64,000 nucleotides of DNA from Limisphaerales bacterium (GCA_024761205.1 JAMASS010000022.1:1-64000); one strand, 5' to 3'. Positions 1-9,522 are shown, numbered from the stretch's first letter. Made by a program: numbers and translations. Notes: generated from the letters alone by a model not told the origin.

Positions 1-13
1 CCCCCCCCCCCCC
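1..13. repeat. Poly-C run at the window edge
   Basis: Thirteen consecutive C residues open the window, directly before the first gene. A homopolymer exactly at the edge suggests a contig end or assembly artefact rather than biology. Confidence 0.8.
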
Positions 14-24
14 GAGTTTATCGC

Positions 25-765
25 TTGAAGACAGACCGCCCTCGGCGGACAGGCCAAGGGCTTAAGCTCACCCTCGCCGCCCTCCTGACCGCCCTCGCCC
101 TTCAACCCGCCGCCGTCGTTGCTCAGAGCATCATCGCCGTCAGCACCTTGGGACAGCCGCAGACGCATACCATGCGTCTTCGTGGTAGTGGTGAATCGAT
201 GGCGACACAGTTCACCGTCGGCCCGCCTCGCGAAGGCTTCACCGGCTGGAAGCTGGACAAGATCACCGGGGGTTTTGGTGATCCTGGAGGCTCACCCAGC
301 ACTTTTGGGATCAGTATTTTAAACGATGACTCCGGCGCCCCCGGCTCCCTCGATAGCCCGCTGGCGACCTTGACGGGGGATGCCCCATTGAGGAATGGAA
401 GGTATGACTTCCTGTCGCCCGCCGGCACTACGATTTCCCTGGAACCGGAGACGTCCTATTGGCTGACGTATACGCACGTAGGAGGAGGAAACTCTGATTT
501 TTACAGACTAGGCGTAACAAACCGGGCCAATGAGGACTCCGGGACTCTGCCGGGATGGTCGATTGGCGACACCCATTGGCAGAATCTGGATGGGAGTAGA
601 TGGCGAGAATTTAACCAAGGGGGCCTAAGCCTTCCTTACCGATTCGGCGTGTTTGTCACGCCGGTGCCGGAGCCCTCGGAGTATGCGCTCTTCTTTGCCT
701 TGGGCTTGGGCGCCTTCGCCCTTTGGCATCGCCGCCGCCTAGCAGGGCAGCGGACCGTCGCCTAG
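25..765 (+). CDS. PEP-CTERM exported protein with choice-of-anchor-like domain
   Basis: An exported protein of about 246 residues, probably sorted to the cell surface by an exosortase. A TTG start gives a complete Sec signal peptide: basic start, then LTLAALLTALALQPAAVVAQ. The middle (about residues 35-210) is Gly/Ser/Asp-rich with a YWLTYTHVGGG strand, resembling the choice-of-anchor R type seen in PEP-CTERM proteins. The C-terminus has the full tripartite tail: VPEP near residue 214, a hydrophobic helix (YALFFALGLGAFAL) and a basic WHRRR end. No exosortase gene lies in this window. The start is only 24 bases from the edge, so an upstream start cannot be excluded, but the signal peptide looks complete. 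The ligand or function is unknown. Confidence 0.85.
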   Translation: MKTDRPRRTGQGLKLTLAALLTALALQPAAVVAQSIIAVSTLGQPQTHTMRLRGSGESMATQFTVGPPREGFTGWKLDKITGGFGDPGGSPSTFGISILNDDSGAPGSLDSPLATLTGDAPLRNGRYDFLSPAGTTISLEPETSYWLTYTHVGGGNSDFYRLGVTNRANEDSGTLPGWSIGDTHWQNLDGSRWREFNQGGLSLPYRFGVFVTPVPEPSEYALFFALGLGAFALWHRRRLAGQRTVA

Positions 766-899
766 CGGTTTCCCCCCACTAAAGCATCATAAGCTCAGGG
801 AATCGCGGTAATGAAAGGCGGCGGCTACTGGGAATATCCCACCCGGAGCGACTCGCTTCCCGTTGCGGAGCTGCCCCCGGAGGACTGAATAGTGCGAAA

Positions 900-1975
900 T
901 CAGAATATGGGATTCCTCGCTTGAAGCGGAGACGATTCGGCGTTGGAAGAGCTGCTATGTCACGCTCGAACATGAAAACTTTAAGGGCTTGTTCGTTTAT
1001 TGGAAATTTGATGAGGGTTCTGATCAGTTAGCTAGTAGTGAGGTTAATAGTCCCACAATGGACGAGCATCTTGGGCAAGGTTGAAATATTTCCCGGTTGA
1101 CGGCGACGATTGGGCTGAATGGTTCGGTTGGTTGGGGAATGGATTATATAAGCTTCACGCTGGAAGAACCGTGGCTGCTTCCTGGGGGAGTGCTGCTCTG
1201 GGCCGTGACCGAGGTGCAACGGGATGGACTTATACTTGTGGTCCGCTTAGCCGTTAAAGCCCTGATTGAGTTGCGGCCCGAAGAGAGTCGTTAACAGATG
1301 AGTTTTCGGATACCGTAGGAACAACGGATAGCGGGGCGGTGATCATTCCCGTTCGTGGGGTCAATGATCCGCCAGTGGCTGAAGATGAACTTGCTGCGGC
1401 TTGGAATCCGAGGTGCTGCACGTGGAGGCTCCCGATGTCTGGTTAATGATCAGGATTTTGAGCTTGGCGATTCGTTGGTCGTCGAGCATGCGAGCACAAC
1501 GAGTTTGCATGGGGTGCGGATAGATTATGGGGGACAAATGGAAGTTTGATCATCCGATTCCACGAGTAATGAGACGACGGAGCCCGCTGATGAGAGGCGA
1601 ATGCTTCGGCTAACAGGGTGAGAGCCGAGTATGTTAGTGCATTGATTGCGATTGGATGGGCACCGGTGGAATTGCTGAAGGCGTGGTTGGGAGAGCGCAC
1701 TTTGATCCGGCGGATGCGTCTAAGGAATGGACAGTATGGGGCAGGCAAACAGATGCTGATGGGGGACGGGCTGTCCAATGAATGGGAGTATCTCGCGGAT
1801 ATCCTGCCGAGAGGTAAGGCGTCACGGTTTGAGATGACGATTGTATCCGACCCGGAGCAGCCCGACCGTTTGGGTATAGCGTTCTGGCCTTGTTTAAGGA
1901 TCGTATCTACCGAGTCGTATTACGAAGCACAGCAGTTTTTGTGAGGCATTGGTGCTGTTTGCTAGAGGCCTCAAT
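900..1975 (+). pseudogene. Decayed LamG/cadherin-like surface protein
   Basis: No open frame spans this stretch, but consecutive fragments in changing frames read like one large Verrucomicrobial surface protein. Around 960-1080 is a LamG-like piece (KGLFVYWKFDEGSDQ). Around 1350-1390 is VNDPPVAEDE, and at 1441-1490 VNDQDFELGDSLVV, both typical of tandem cadherin/VCBS-like repeats. Around 1765-1815 is DGLSNEWEYLADILP, and at 1895-1935 DRIYRVVLRST, which match the usual C-terminal end of such proteins. At least one shift sits in a G run near 1762 (GATGCTGATGGGGG), and many internal stops are present. The order of the pieces matches a single ancestral gene. It may have been longer at the 5' end. 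Confidence 0.75.
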
Positions 1976-2031
1976 CGGACAACAAATTCTCTTTTTTGTG
2001 CTCTACAATGTTGGTAGCAGGGTTCCCGTAG

Positions 2032-2577
2032 TTGAGCAAGTTACTGGGTGCGAAGAAGCACGCGATCTCTCCATCTCTCTTGAACTTGGTCAAAGCGCTA
2101 GGATCCGATGCCTCTGATGAGGGAATGCTTTGGAGGCTGGTGAGCATGGTCAAGCGCGTCGCCGACCGATGCTCCAGTGAAACCAAGTCGATTCGCATCA
2201 AGCTCGAGGTCGTTGGCGTGAGTTTGAACGAATCAGACAGCTTGTTGGATATCCGACACTATGTCGACCAGATTGAATCGAGGGGCGCTGCCGTGAACGA
2301 CGGTAAGGATGGTGTAGTCACGGGACAAAAGGGCGAAAAATCGTGTTTACTGATCTGCTTCCCCCGAGGAGTGTCCGCCCCTGTTGATGACCCAGAGCGC
2401 CCCTTTTCCGTTGGGTTTGTCTGGCTGAAACACATTTATGGTAAAAGCCATGCTGTGTTTGTTGCCGTAGATAACGTCCTATTTTCGGGATTCTCTCTGC
2501 ATGCGGAAGAACGCAGTTGCCAGGAGACAGTATGTCACGGGATCATTCGGGTAGGATTCTCGATTTCATTGGTTTGA
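2032..2577 (+). CDS. Hypothetical protein, unrecognised
   Basis: An open frame of 181 codons from a TTG start, following the decayed surface-protein gene. I do not recognise a family. The first half (to about residue 85) looks like a normal helical, charged protein. The rest has a hydrophobic stretch (KSCLLICFPRG) and several cysteines. No signal peptide or clear ribosome-binding site is visible. It may be a genuine small gene, or a chance open frame inside an eroding region. Its 3' end overlaps a small candidate reading frame in another frame. Confidence 0.35.
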   Translation: MSKLLGAKKHAISPSLLNLVKALGSDASDEGMLWRLVSMVKRVADRCSSETKSIRIKLEVVGVSLNESDSLLDIRHYVDQIESRGAAVNDGKDGVVTGQKGEKSCLLICFPRGVSAPVDDPERPFSVGFVWLKHIYGKSHAVFVAVDNVLFSGFSLHAEERSCQETVCHGIIRVGFSISLV

Positions 2578-2627
2578 CGGCTTTTATCTTGCTGCCTTGC
2601 AGCTGTGGAATCGTGAAGAAGAAGTGA
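2532..2627 (+). CDS. Possible 31-residue lipoprotein-like peptide
   Basis: ATG at 2532 is preceded by a good Shine-Dalgarno sequence (AGGAGA at 2522-2527). The product is short: SRDH..., a hydrophobic segment (FIGLTAFILLPC), then SCGIVKKK. The Cys after ILLP resembles a lipobox, though Pro before Cys is unusual. It overlaps the end of the longer hypothetical frame, so only one of the two is likely to be real. No homology claim is made. Confidence 0.3.
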   Translation: MSRDHSGRILDFIGLTAFILLPCSCGIVKKK

Positions 2628-2683
2628 GGTCGTGTGAGAACGAGACATTGCTGTGATTTCGGGAGTGTGGTAGTCGTCAGCGC

Positions 2684-3814
2684 ATGACGTTAGCGACGAT
2701 ACCGATTGAAACGACCGATCCGGTGAATAGTCGAATCCTCAAGGTTTCCGAGGATCGGATTCAAGGATTTCATCGCGATCCAATCGGGGCTATCAGCGAG
2801 GAGTCAGGTGTGGAGCGAGATGCGGTCGTGGAGCGACTTCAGGCCATGCTACACGGCGGGACGATTCGCCGGATACGCCAGACATTGTTGGCCACGAATT
2901 TGGCGCGAGGCGCGCTGGTTGCGTGGCAGGTGCCGCCCGAGCGATTGGATGAGGCCTTTGGCTACATGTTTGAGAAGGATCCGTTTTCTGGCCATGTGGT
3001 CACTCGATCGACTGACAATGTGACTCCTGGTTCCACGTACAAGCTATGGACGACCCTCAAGGTGCCCGAAGGGTATTCGATGGAAAGGCATTGTGCTTTT
3101 CTGGCTTCAAAGACCGGTGCTGAACATTTTCGACTAATGCCGGCAAAGCGGCTGTTCACCCTTGGTGTCGGGCATGTCCGGCGCCGCGGCCTGCCGCCGG
3201 GAAGCAAGTCGGGGTCGTTGGCTCAGGCGACAGAAGTGGCGCTCGTGAGTTTGACGGACCATGAGTGGAAAATCCTAACAGCATTGAAACGGGAGTGCGC
3301 GCCGGAGGAACTGGAAGGCGACCTTTGGGCGTTGCGGGCAGGCGAAGGCGGCGTCTCGGTTGATGAGTTTTGTGCGGTGGCGAAGAATCTTAATGAGCGC
3401 AAGGTCATCGGGCGATTCTCGACTTTTCTCGAGCACGTGAAGACGTTGAAGACGGGTGAGAAGGTGACTCGATTCAACGCACTGTTCCATTGGGCTGTGC
3501 CTGAGGGCATGGAATTGAAGGCGGGAATGGAGGTCGGGCGGCATCACATCATGACTCACGCCTATTGGCGAGAGGGCGGTCCGGAATTCCGCAATGTGAA
3601 TGTGATGGGGGTGGCGCATGGCACGGACAAAGCGCTGCTGCTCGAACATAAGGCGGCCATTGATTCGCACCTTCAGGCCGAGGGGATACCGGTTACCTAT
3701 ACGAATGTTTTCTGGGGCGGGCGGAGTGAGATCAAGCCTTCGGAGATTTCACCCTTTAGCTATCGCGAGTGGTGCGAGCAAATGGGGGTGGATCCCGATT
3801 CGATGAAGGCGTAA
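2684..3814 (+). CDS. Double-domain AsnC/siroheme-decarboxylase-like (AhbA/AhbB, NirDL) protein
   Basis: A 376-residue protein formed of two Lrp/AsnC-like halves, the arrangement of fused AhbA-AhbB or NirDL proteins. Each half starts with a winged-helix-like segment (about 10-65 and 205-265) followed by an RAM-like domain. The C-terminal half carries family motifs: GRFSTFLEH (about 250), RFNALFHWAVP (about 270) and the HHIMTHAYWREG...FRNVNVMGVAHG block (about 290-320). The N-terminal half is more divergent: the RRFG-like motif is reduced to RRIRQT. Known relatives decarboxylate siroheme in haem or haem d1 synthesis, usually as a pair. No nir or ahb gene is adjacent here, so the substrate is uncertain and a regulatory role is possible. 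Start ATG at 2684. Confidence 0.75.
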   Translation: MTLATIPIETTDPVNSRILKVSEDRIQGFHRDPIGAISEESGVERDAVVERLQAMLHGGTIRRIRQTLLATNLARGALVAWQVPPERLDEAFGYMFEKDPFSGHVVTRSTDNVTPGSTYKLWTTLKVPEGYSMERHCAFLASKTGAEHFRLMPAKRLFTLGVGHVRRRGLPPGSKSGSLAQATEVALVSLTDHEWKILTALKRECAPEELEGDLWALRAGEGGVSVDEFCAVAKNLNERKVIGRFSTFLEHVKTLKTGEKVTRFNALFHWAVPEGMELKAGMEVGRHHIMTHAYWREGGPEFRNVNVMGVAHGTDKALLLEHKAAIDSHLQAEGIPVTYTNVFWGGRSEIKPSEISPFSYREWCEQMGVDPDSMKA

Positions 3815-4405
3815 GTCTGCTCGTCATTCGGAGGACTCCGCCGGCTAGGACAGGCCTTCGTCAATGCACTGTTTTAACAAGGCCACTGTGTTCTTCTTTA
3901 ATGCCGGACGCCGGTCGCGCTTGGACAGCAGCGGCACCTCCAAATCTTTGCTCTCGTTGGCATTGCCGGCGATCACTGCTGGATTCTTGGATTGGCTGCT
4001 TCCAAGAATCACTCCGCGACGGCGATGCTGTAGTTGCCCTTCCTTTGCTTGGTTTTTTGAGCCATGGCGGCTACCGCAGGAACGATCGAGGATGGGCTGA
4101 TCTGTCGGCCGAAATCAATGGTTGGGTTGGGCGTCGCGGGTGGGAAATCGTCAATTAGGCCGCTCTTGAAATGGGGTTGAAAAGGCCACCACCGACTGCG
4201 TACGTATTATGGAGCCGTCATCGAATTGCGCGCAAAGGAGAAAGCGAATTTCCTGCTGTCAGCTTGTGTCCGAAGGACTTACTGCGCCTGCGGGGGTTCA
4301 GTGTCAGGCCCGTCAACCAGGCATCACTGGGAAGCCCGTCAAAGGCAGACCATCCCCCGTCAGTTTGTTGCCGAGCACTTGGTGGTGTGGAGGTGTGTTG
4401 TTTTG
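3815..4405. other. No intact gene; unidentified remnant possible
   Basis: About 590 bases without a convincing gene. On the minus strand short open pieces with normal-looking composition occur (for example AMAQKTKQRKGNYSIAVAE near 4060, and ALLKQCIDEGLS near 3870), separated by frame changes. They may be the remnant of a gene downstream of the decayed dehydrogenase, but I cannot name it. Confidence 0.4.
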
Positions 4406-5245
4406 TTAGATGAATGCCTTCAAAATCGCGTTGTTATCGAGGGCGTCATCGCCGACTTGGACGAGTCGGCTCGAGAATTGGTGATGCTCTGTGGAAAGTG
4501 GGAGTGTGGCCTGGTATCACTCACTGAGTTTGAGGATGAGTGCTATGTCTTTTAAGTGCTGATCCAGTTTGGTTTGGGCCGGAAAGTCGCGTTGCAACAT
4601 CCTGTCGCTTTTGTTGTCCATCACATGGGAGTAAGGAAGTGTCTTCTTTGAGAGTTTGAAGTGCGGTTGGCTGCGGGGATATCGAGTTTGAGCAAAACTG
4701 ATGGCTTCAGCCAGGACCGTGCGATGAAGGCCCAGAACCAAATTGAAGGCTAACTTCATGCGGGCGGCGGTGCTGTTGAGACTTAGGTGAAAGGTCCTCC
4801 GGGCAAAGGTGTCGAAGAACGGTCGGCACGTCTTCAGAGTGTTCGATTCTCCTCCGACGAGTACAAGGACGGGTTCGTTCTTAATTCGATGCTGTTGGCG
4901 ACGATTGTTGCATCAGGGTATTCACGCCTTGTTCCGTCAAAGCGGTTCTCAAGGCGACCATGGCATCCGGTTTGCCGGTGGAGGTGTTGATGACAACAAC
5001 ATGCCCCGGACGAAGAACCGATTGGCAGGCCTCCAACGATTCCCGCACCTGGTCGGTGGTTGTGACGGAATAGATGATTCAGTCGCTCTTGTCGGCGACC
5101 TCTTGCCGGTGCTGCTGTTGCGATGCCTCTGAGTCGGATCAGGGCGCTGGGGGTGAAGCCCGCCACCAAGGCACGAGCAGCCAATGCTTCCCCCCATGAG
5201 GCTTACGCTGATCAGCCCGAGCTTCGGTTTGCTTTCATGTTCCAT
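4406..5245 (-). pseudogene. Decayed 3-hydroxyisobutyrate dehydrogenase-like oxidoreductase
   Basis: Minus-strand fragments in different frames follow the order of a beta-hydroxyacid dehydrogenase. The start at 5245 gives KPKLGLISVSLMGGSIG, a damaged nucleotide-binding loop (normally GLMG). In the next frames come FTPSALIRL, SVTTTDQVRESL and VVINTST near 5000. The C-terminal helical domain follows: ARMKLAFNLVLGLHRTVLAEA near 4740, YSHVMDNKSDRMLQRDF near 4610, DQHLKDIALILKLSE near 4540, and finally DDALDNNAILKAFI at 4406-4450. At least three frameshifts and a stop separate the parts; the first is in the G run of ATGGGGGG. The gene is dead but recent enough to trace from start to stop. It would have used NAD(P) to oxidise a small hydroxyacid. 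Confidence 0.85.
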
Positions 5246-5730
5246 CGCCTGCCTGTCATCCTAGGGTGGGGCGGTGGCAACGCGCGCACGCAAAAAAGGG
5301 AAGGGGAGAGTTCGCGAATCCATTGCGTTTCTTTTTTGACGACAGGTTTTGGGTTTTTCAATGCTCAATCCGCCACGCGGATGAATTCAGAAGACATGCC
5401 AACGGAGATGACTCCGCGGATCTAGTTTGCAATATGGTCCGCCCAAGCGGGATGATGTTTCCCGAATGCCACTCATTATGTCCCGGCTATCAACTCTTTC
5501 TGCATATCACACGCAGCAGATAAGCGGCATCAAAGGCCCCATCCGCCGAGCTCTCAATAAATTACCTCCAACCAATTTTTCTCTCTTGCACGGATAAAAA
5601 TCTTGATTCAGTCTCCCTTTACGAAGCCCGAAAGAGAAGTCAAAGAACAAGCCGCTGGGAAGTAAGAATTTGGACGGTCTCGCTTCCGAGCTGACCAACG
5701 TACGAAAACTAAAGATCATTATTATCAATT
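5246..5730. other. Intergenic region, no gene seen
   Basis: About 485 bases between the decayed dehydrogenase and the redoxin/cytochrome gene. Short frames here have no recognisable content. It probably holds the promoter for the gene that starts at 5731, but I could not point to convincing -35 and -10 boxes. Confidence 0.5.
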
Positions 5731-7674
5731 ATGCAGTCAAGTGATTTTCGGAGTTTTAGATTTGTTGTCGGGATTGCGTGGGCGGTGGTTGGCGCGGATA
5801 GTGTTGGTGCAGAAGATCTGGAGGTGTCGATCGTCCGTGAAGGGGATGCTATTCGCGTCGATGTGCCTTCTGCCAAAGGCAAGCGACTGGTCCTCGAGGC
5901 ACAACAGTTTATCAATAATTCTCCCCATTGGAATCCTGTCCTGCGCCTCAATTCTCCAGAAAAGGCCCGGGCATACTACGATCCCGTCTGTCGAGTAAAG
6001 CCCAGTCGTTTCTATCGTTTGCGTGAGGCCCAAAACGGAGATATTCCCTGGGCCGATAACTTTAAGCTCATTGATGTGGATGGGATTGTCCATGAGCTCT
6101 ACTACCACTCACACATTCCGGCGATTATCCTTTTGGCGGTTGGTGAATCGCTCAGTTCTCTCGAACCGATGTTGCCGGAAATCCAAGACTTGAAGGCGAA
6201 TTACGGTGACGACGTCATGTTTTGGGCGATTCATTGCCAGCCGGATGCTGACCGAGACGCGTTAAAGGCGGAGGCTGACGCACTGGGAATCGATTTTCCC
6301 GTGCTCCTGGATCCGAGCCAGGTGGTCACGCGAAATCTAACGCCAAGCATCTTTCCGGAAGTTTTTGCGGTCCGTTCGTTAGATTGGACGTTGTTTTACA
6401 AGGGGGCGTTGAGCTCTGAGGTGAGCACTGGAGCGGGGAGTATTCGTAATCCGTATCTTCGCAACGCATTACTGCAACACTTTGCCAATGAACCGATCGA
6501 TGTGGAGCTTGCCGAAGGAACCGGAGATTCAGCGAATCTGCCCGATCTAGGTCCAATTTCTTATGCTGACGATATCGCGCCCATTCTTGCGAAACACTGC
6601 ACCCGTTGTCATAGCGAGGGGAACATAGGTCCGTTTGCGATAGATGGGTACGACGCCGTTCTTCAGAATTCCCTTCTCATAAAGCACCAAGTCATGTCGG
6701 GTGAAATGCCCCCGTGGCATGCCGATCCACGATACGGTCGTTTCATCAACGAAACGAAGTTGTCCGATGAGGAAAAAGCCTTGCTGATCGAGTGGATTAA
6801 CGGGGGAGCGGAACGGGGTGAAGGTGAAGATCCTCTGCTGACCGCATCGTTTCCGGCCCCGACCGAATGGGTGCTGGGTGATCCGGATTATGTCGTTGAG
6901 ATTCCGAGACAAGAAATTCCCGCTGACGGGGTGATTGACTATCGGTATCTGGTCGTCAAAAGTCCGGTGCCCGAAGACGCCTGGTTGAAAGCTGCGGTGG
7001 TCATTCCCGGTGATCCGGAAGTTGTTCATCACAGTCTCGTCTTTATGATCTCTGATCCGACGGATCTGTTTGCCGTTCAGTTCGGGCTGGCCGGTTTTTA
7101 TGCCGGCTATGTTCCCGGCTTGGATGCCGAGTTCTTTCCGGAAGGCACCGGCAAGTTCCTGCCGAAGGGTAGCGAATTTGTTTTCCAGCAGCATTACACT
7201 CCCAATGGGAAAACTACCAGTGATGTGACGAAGCTTGGGCTTTATTTGGCAGAGAAGAAACCTGAGAGGCAGTTGTTGACCACGGCGGCGTTTACTACCG
7301 ATATTAACATTCCGGCGAACCATCGGGAGTATCAGAGATCGGCCACAGCGGACATTCAGGAAGATAGTTGGCTTTTCGAGATGAGCCCTCATATGCACTA
7401 CCGGGGCAAGCGTTTTCAGTTTGAGGCCCACTACCCGGATGGAACGTCGGAGATCCTTCTGTCTACGCCTGATTATCATTTTGATTGGCAACGGATGTAT
7501 CGTTTGACCACACCCAAATTTCTGCCTCGGGGCACCCGCATTCGCGTCTCTGGAGTCTTTGACAATTCGCCTCAGAATCGTTGGAATCCAGATCCCAATC
7601 AACAGGTCGGCTTCGGCGAACAAAGCTGGGATGAGATGTTCATCGGTTATTTCAATTTCGCGGTGACGAATTAG
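5731..7674 (+). CDS. Redoxin / cytochrome c / copper type II monooxygenase-like fusion protein
   Basis: An exported protein of 647 residues. After a signal peptide (about 1-27) comes a module ending in PSRFYRLRE (about 30-98), shared with other proteins in this window. Residues about 105-245 form a thioredoxin-fold redoxin-like domain, but the usual peroxidatic Cys segment is replaced by VGESLSSLEPML, so it is probably not redox-active. A cytochrome c motif follows: C290-T-R-C293-H294, with a PPWHADP stretch after it. The last third resembles the peptidylglycine monooxygenase copper fold. It has a His pair at 433-434, His488, an HMH motif at 554-556 and Met636, matching the CuH and CuM ligand pattern. 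Such fusions are common in Planctomycetota and Verrucomicrobiota; the substrate is unknown. It stands alone, with about 480 bases upstream. Confidence 0.85.
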   Translation: MQSSDFRSFRFVVGIAWAVVGADSVGAEDLEVSIVREGDAIRVDVPSAKGKRLVLEAQQFINNSPHWNPVLRLNSPEKARAYYDPVCRVKPSRFYRLREAQNGDIPWADNFKLIDVDGIVHELYYHSHIPAIILLAVGESLSSLEPMLPEIQDLKANYGDDVMFWAIHCQPDADRDALKAEADALGIDFPVLLDPSQVVTRNLTPSIFPEVFAVRSLDWTLFYKGALSSEVSTGAGSIRNPYLRNALLQHFANEPIDVELAEGTGDSANLPDLGPISYADDIAPILAKHCTRCHSEGNIGPFAIDGYDAVLQNSLLIKHQVMSGEMPPWHADPRYGRFINETKLSDEEKALLIEWINGGAERGEGEDPLLTASFPAPTEWVLGDPDYVVEIPRQEIPADGVIDYRYLVVKSPVPEDAWLKAAVVIPGDPEVVHHSLVFMISDPTDLFAVQFGLAGFYAGYVPGLDAEFFPEGTGKFLPKGSEFVFQQHYTPNGKTTSDVTKLGLYLAEKKPERQLLTTAAFTTDINIPANHREYQRSATADIQEDSWLFEMSPHMHYRGKRFQFEAHYPDGTSEILLSTPDYHFDWQRMYRLTTPKFLPRGTRIRVSGVFDNSPQNRWNPDPNQQVGFGEQSWDEMFIGYFNFAVTN

Positions 7675-8229
7675 CAAAGCTCGGAGATCTCAGGCTGAAA
7701 CGGGTACGTTGTGCGAAGATTAGGGAACCGCTAAGCCAGTATAGTATCCGGCGTTCAGGCTCAAGGCGCAAAATTGGCGGCGCCTCGGAAGGCTGGCATG
7801 CAGAGTCCGGGGCGCTTGCAAGCCGTACGGCCTGTCGCGCCTCTCTTTCGTTGTTCGTCCTGTCAATGGCAAGCCCTTCGCCGAATGCTGTGCAACCGCT
7901 TCAAGTCTCGCCCCACCTTAAGCAGGCCCTGATCCTTCCAATCTGCGGTGGCAAAGTTTTTACTTGCGCGCGAGCTCTTTCGGGTTTACGGGTAACTCGG
8001 CTCTTGAGGAAAGCTAATAAGTCGTTTCTAACCTTTCTCGTGGAATGGTCCCATTCCATTGCAAATCTGGTTGGCAGCGATTTTAGACAATCCCCCTGAG
8101 TTGGGATTGCAGTTGTTGACGGATCAGGTTGCGAGTTTCCGCTGAATGGAATTTACCACCTTCGTTCGAACAGAGTCAAAAAGTCGTCCGGCCGTCTATT
8201 GATCGGTTAAGCATGGGATATTGTTGTAT
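7675..8229. other. Intergenic region, no gene seen
   Basis: About 555 bases without a supported gene. Short frames (for example 7851-8099) show no family signature. No tRNA or other structural RNA was recognised, although a non-coding RNA cannot be excluded by eye. Confidence 0.45.
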
Positions 8230-9465
8230 ATGGAATTATTCAAAGAATTGGATCTCGCTGACAACCTTCAGCGCGCAGTCGAAGCTTGTGGCTTCGAAAA
8301 ACCCACTCCCATTCAAAGGGAATCCATCCCTGCGATCTTAGCGGGCAAGGATATTTTGGCTTCTGCACAAACCGGCACTGGCAAAACAGCTTCGTTTGTC
8401 CTTCCCGCCATGCAAAAGATGCTATTGGTTCCGAGGCATGGCGGGAATGGGCCGAGGGTTCTGATACTCACGCCAACTCGGGAGTTGGCGGCTCAGGTTA
8501 ATGCCCATATTCGCGACTTAGGTCAATTTTGCAAATTCACCAACGGAAGTGTGATCGGAGGTATGGCCTACCCACCACAGATACGATTACTCCAAAAAAA
8601 GCTCGATATATTGGTGGCGACACCTGGTCGGCTGATGGATCACATGGAGAAGGGACGCGTCAACTATTCTAGTCTGGACATCTTCGTTTTGGACGAAGCC
8701 GATCGGATGTTAGACCTAGGCTTCATTGGGGACATTCGCAACATTGCCTCGAAACTGCCTAAAAAACGGCAAACCTTGCTGTTTTCGGCGACCTTGGAAG
8801 GCAAGGTGCTCACCATTGCTCACGATCTCTTGAAGGACCCCGTGACGATCCAACTCACATCGAACACAGTGAAACATGAGTTGATTCGGCAAAAGGTGTA
8901 CCATGCGGACAATCTCATCCACAAGCACCGCCTACTCGACAGCTGCTTGAAGCGCGACGAACTGACACAGGCTCTTGTTTTCACGGCGACCAAGAGAACG
9001 GCGGATCGATTGGCGAGCATGCTGTCGGCTCAAGGTCACGACTCCGCTCCGCTACACGGCGATTTATCGCAGGGCGCGCGCAAGAAAACGATGAACCGAA
9101 TGAAGCAAGGTAAGTTGCGTATCTTGGTGGCGACCGACGTGGCGGCACGTGGATTGGATATCAAGGGAATCAGTCATGTCATCAATTTCGATCTCCCAAA
9201 TGTGGCGGAAGATTACATTCACCGAATTGGCCGAACCGGGCGAGCGGGTGAAAATGGTACCGCCATCTCACTCGTGTCACCGGAAGACTGGGGCAAGTTG
9301 CGTGAGATCGAGCGTCTCACGGGCATGTTGGTTGAGCGGAGCGTCGTTCTCGGTTTGGAGCCGGAGAAAGCCAGCCCGGAATTTCAGCCTCAGAAGGCTC
9401 GCTCTTCCGCATTCCCACGTTTCGGTCGCCGAAAACGTCGATTCGGTTCTCGTCTTAGACGGTAG
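8230..9465 (+). CDS. DEAD-box ATP-dependent RNA helicase (RhlE-like)
   Basis: An RNA helicase of 411 residues that unwinds RNA duplexes with ATP. ATG at 8230 is preferred over two upstream TTG codons because MELFKELDL starts the usual domain. All core motifs are present in order: Q motif GFEKPTPIQ, Walker A AQTGTGKT, PTRELAAQ, TPGR, DEAD box (LDEADRMLDLGF), FSATL, then in the second RecA domain TATKRTADR, VATDVAARGLDI and HRIGRTGRAG. The C-terminal tail is short and basic (RRKRRFGSRLRR), suited to RNA binding. The RNase R gene begins 57 bases downstream on the same strand, so the two probably form an operon for turnover of structured RNA. Confidence 0.95.
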   Translation: MELFKELDLADNLQRAVEACGFEKPTPIQRESIPAILAGKDILASAQTGTGKTASFVLPAMQKMLLVPRHGGNGPRVLILTPTRELAAQVNAHIRDLGQFCKFTNGSVIGGMAYPPQIRLLQKKLDILVATPGRLMDHMEKGRVNYSSLDIFVLDEADRMLDLGFIGDIRNIASKLPKKRQTLLFSATLEGKVLTIAHDLLKDPVTIQLTSNTVKHELIRQKVYHADNLIHKHRLLDSCLKRDELTQALVFTATKRTADRLASMLSAQGHDSAPLHGDLSQGARKKTMNRMKQGKLRILVATDVAARGLDIKGISHVINFDLPNVAEDYIHRIGRTGRAGENGTAISLVSPEDWGKLREIERLTGMLVERSVVLGLEPEKASPEFQPQKARSSAFPRFGRRKRRFGSRLRR

Positions 9466-9522
9466 CCGCCGAGTAGAACGATAGCAGGGAATTCTCAGCG
9501 GTGTCTATCAAGGCGCTCTATC

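Noticed and set aside
6547-7677. Minus-strand frame of 376 codons
   Set aside because: It is antisense to the redoxin/cytochrome gene, which has clear haem and copper motifs.
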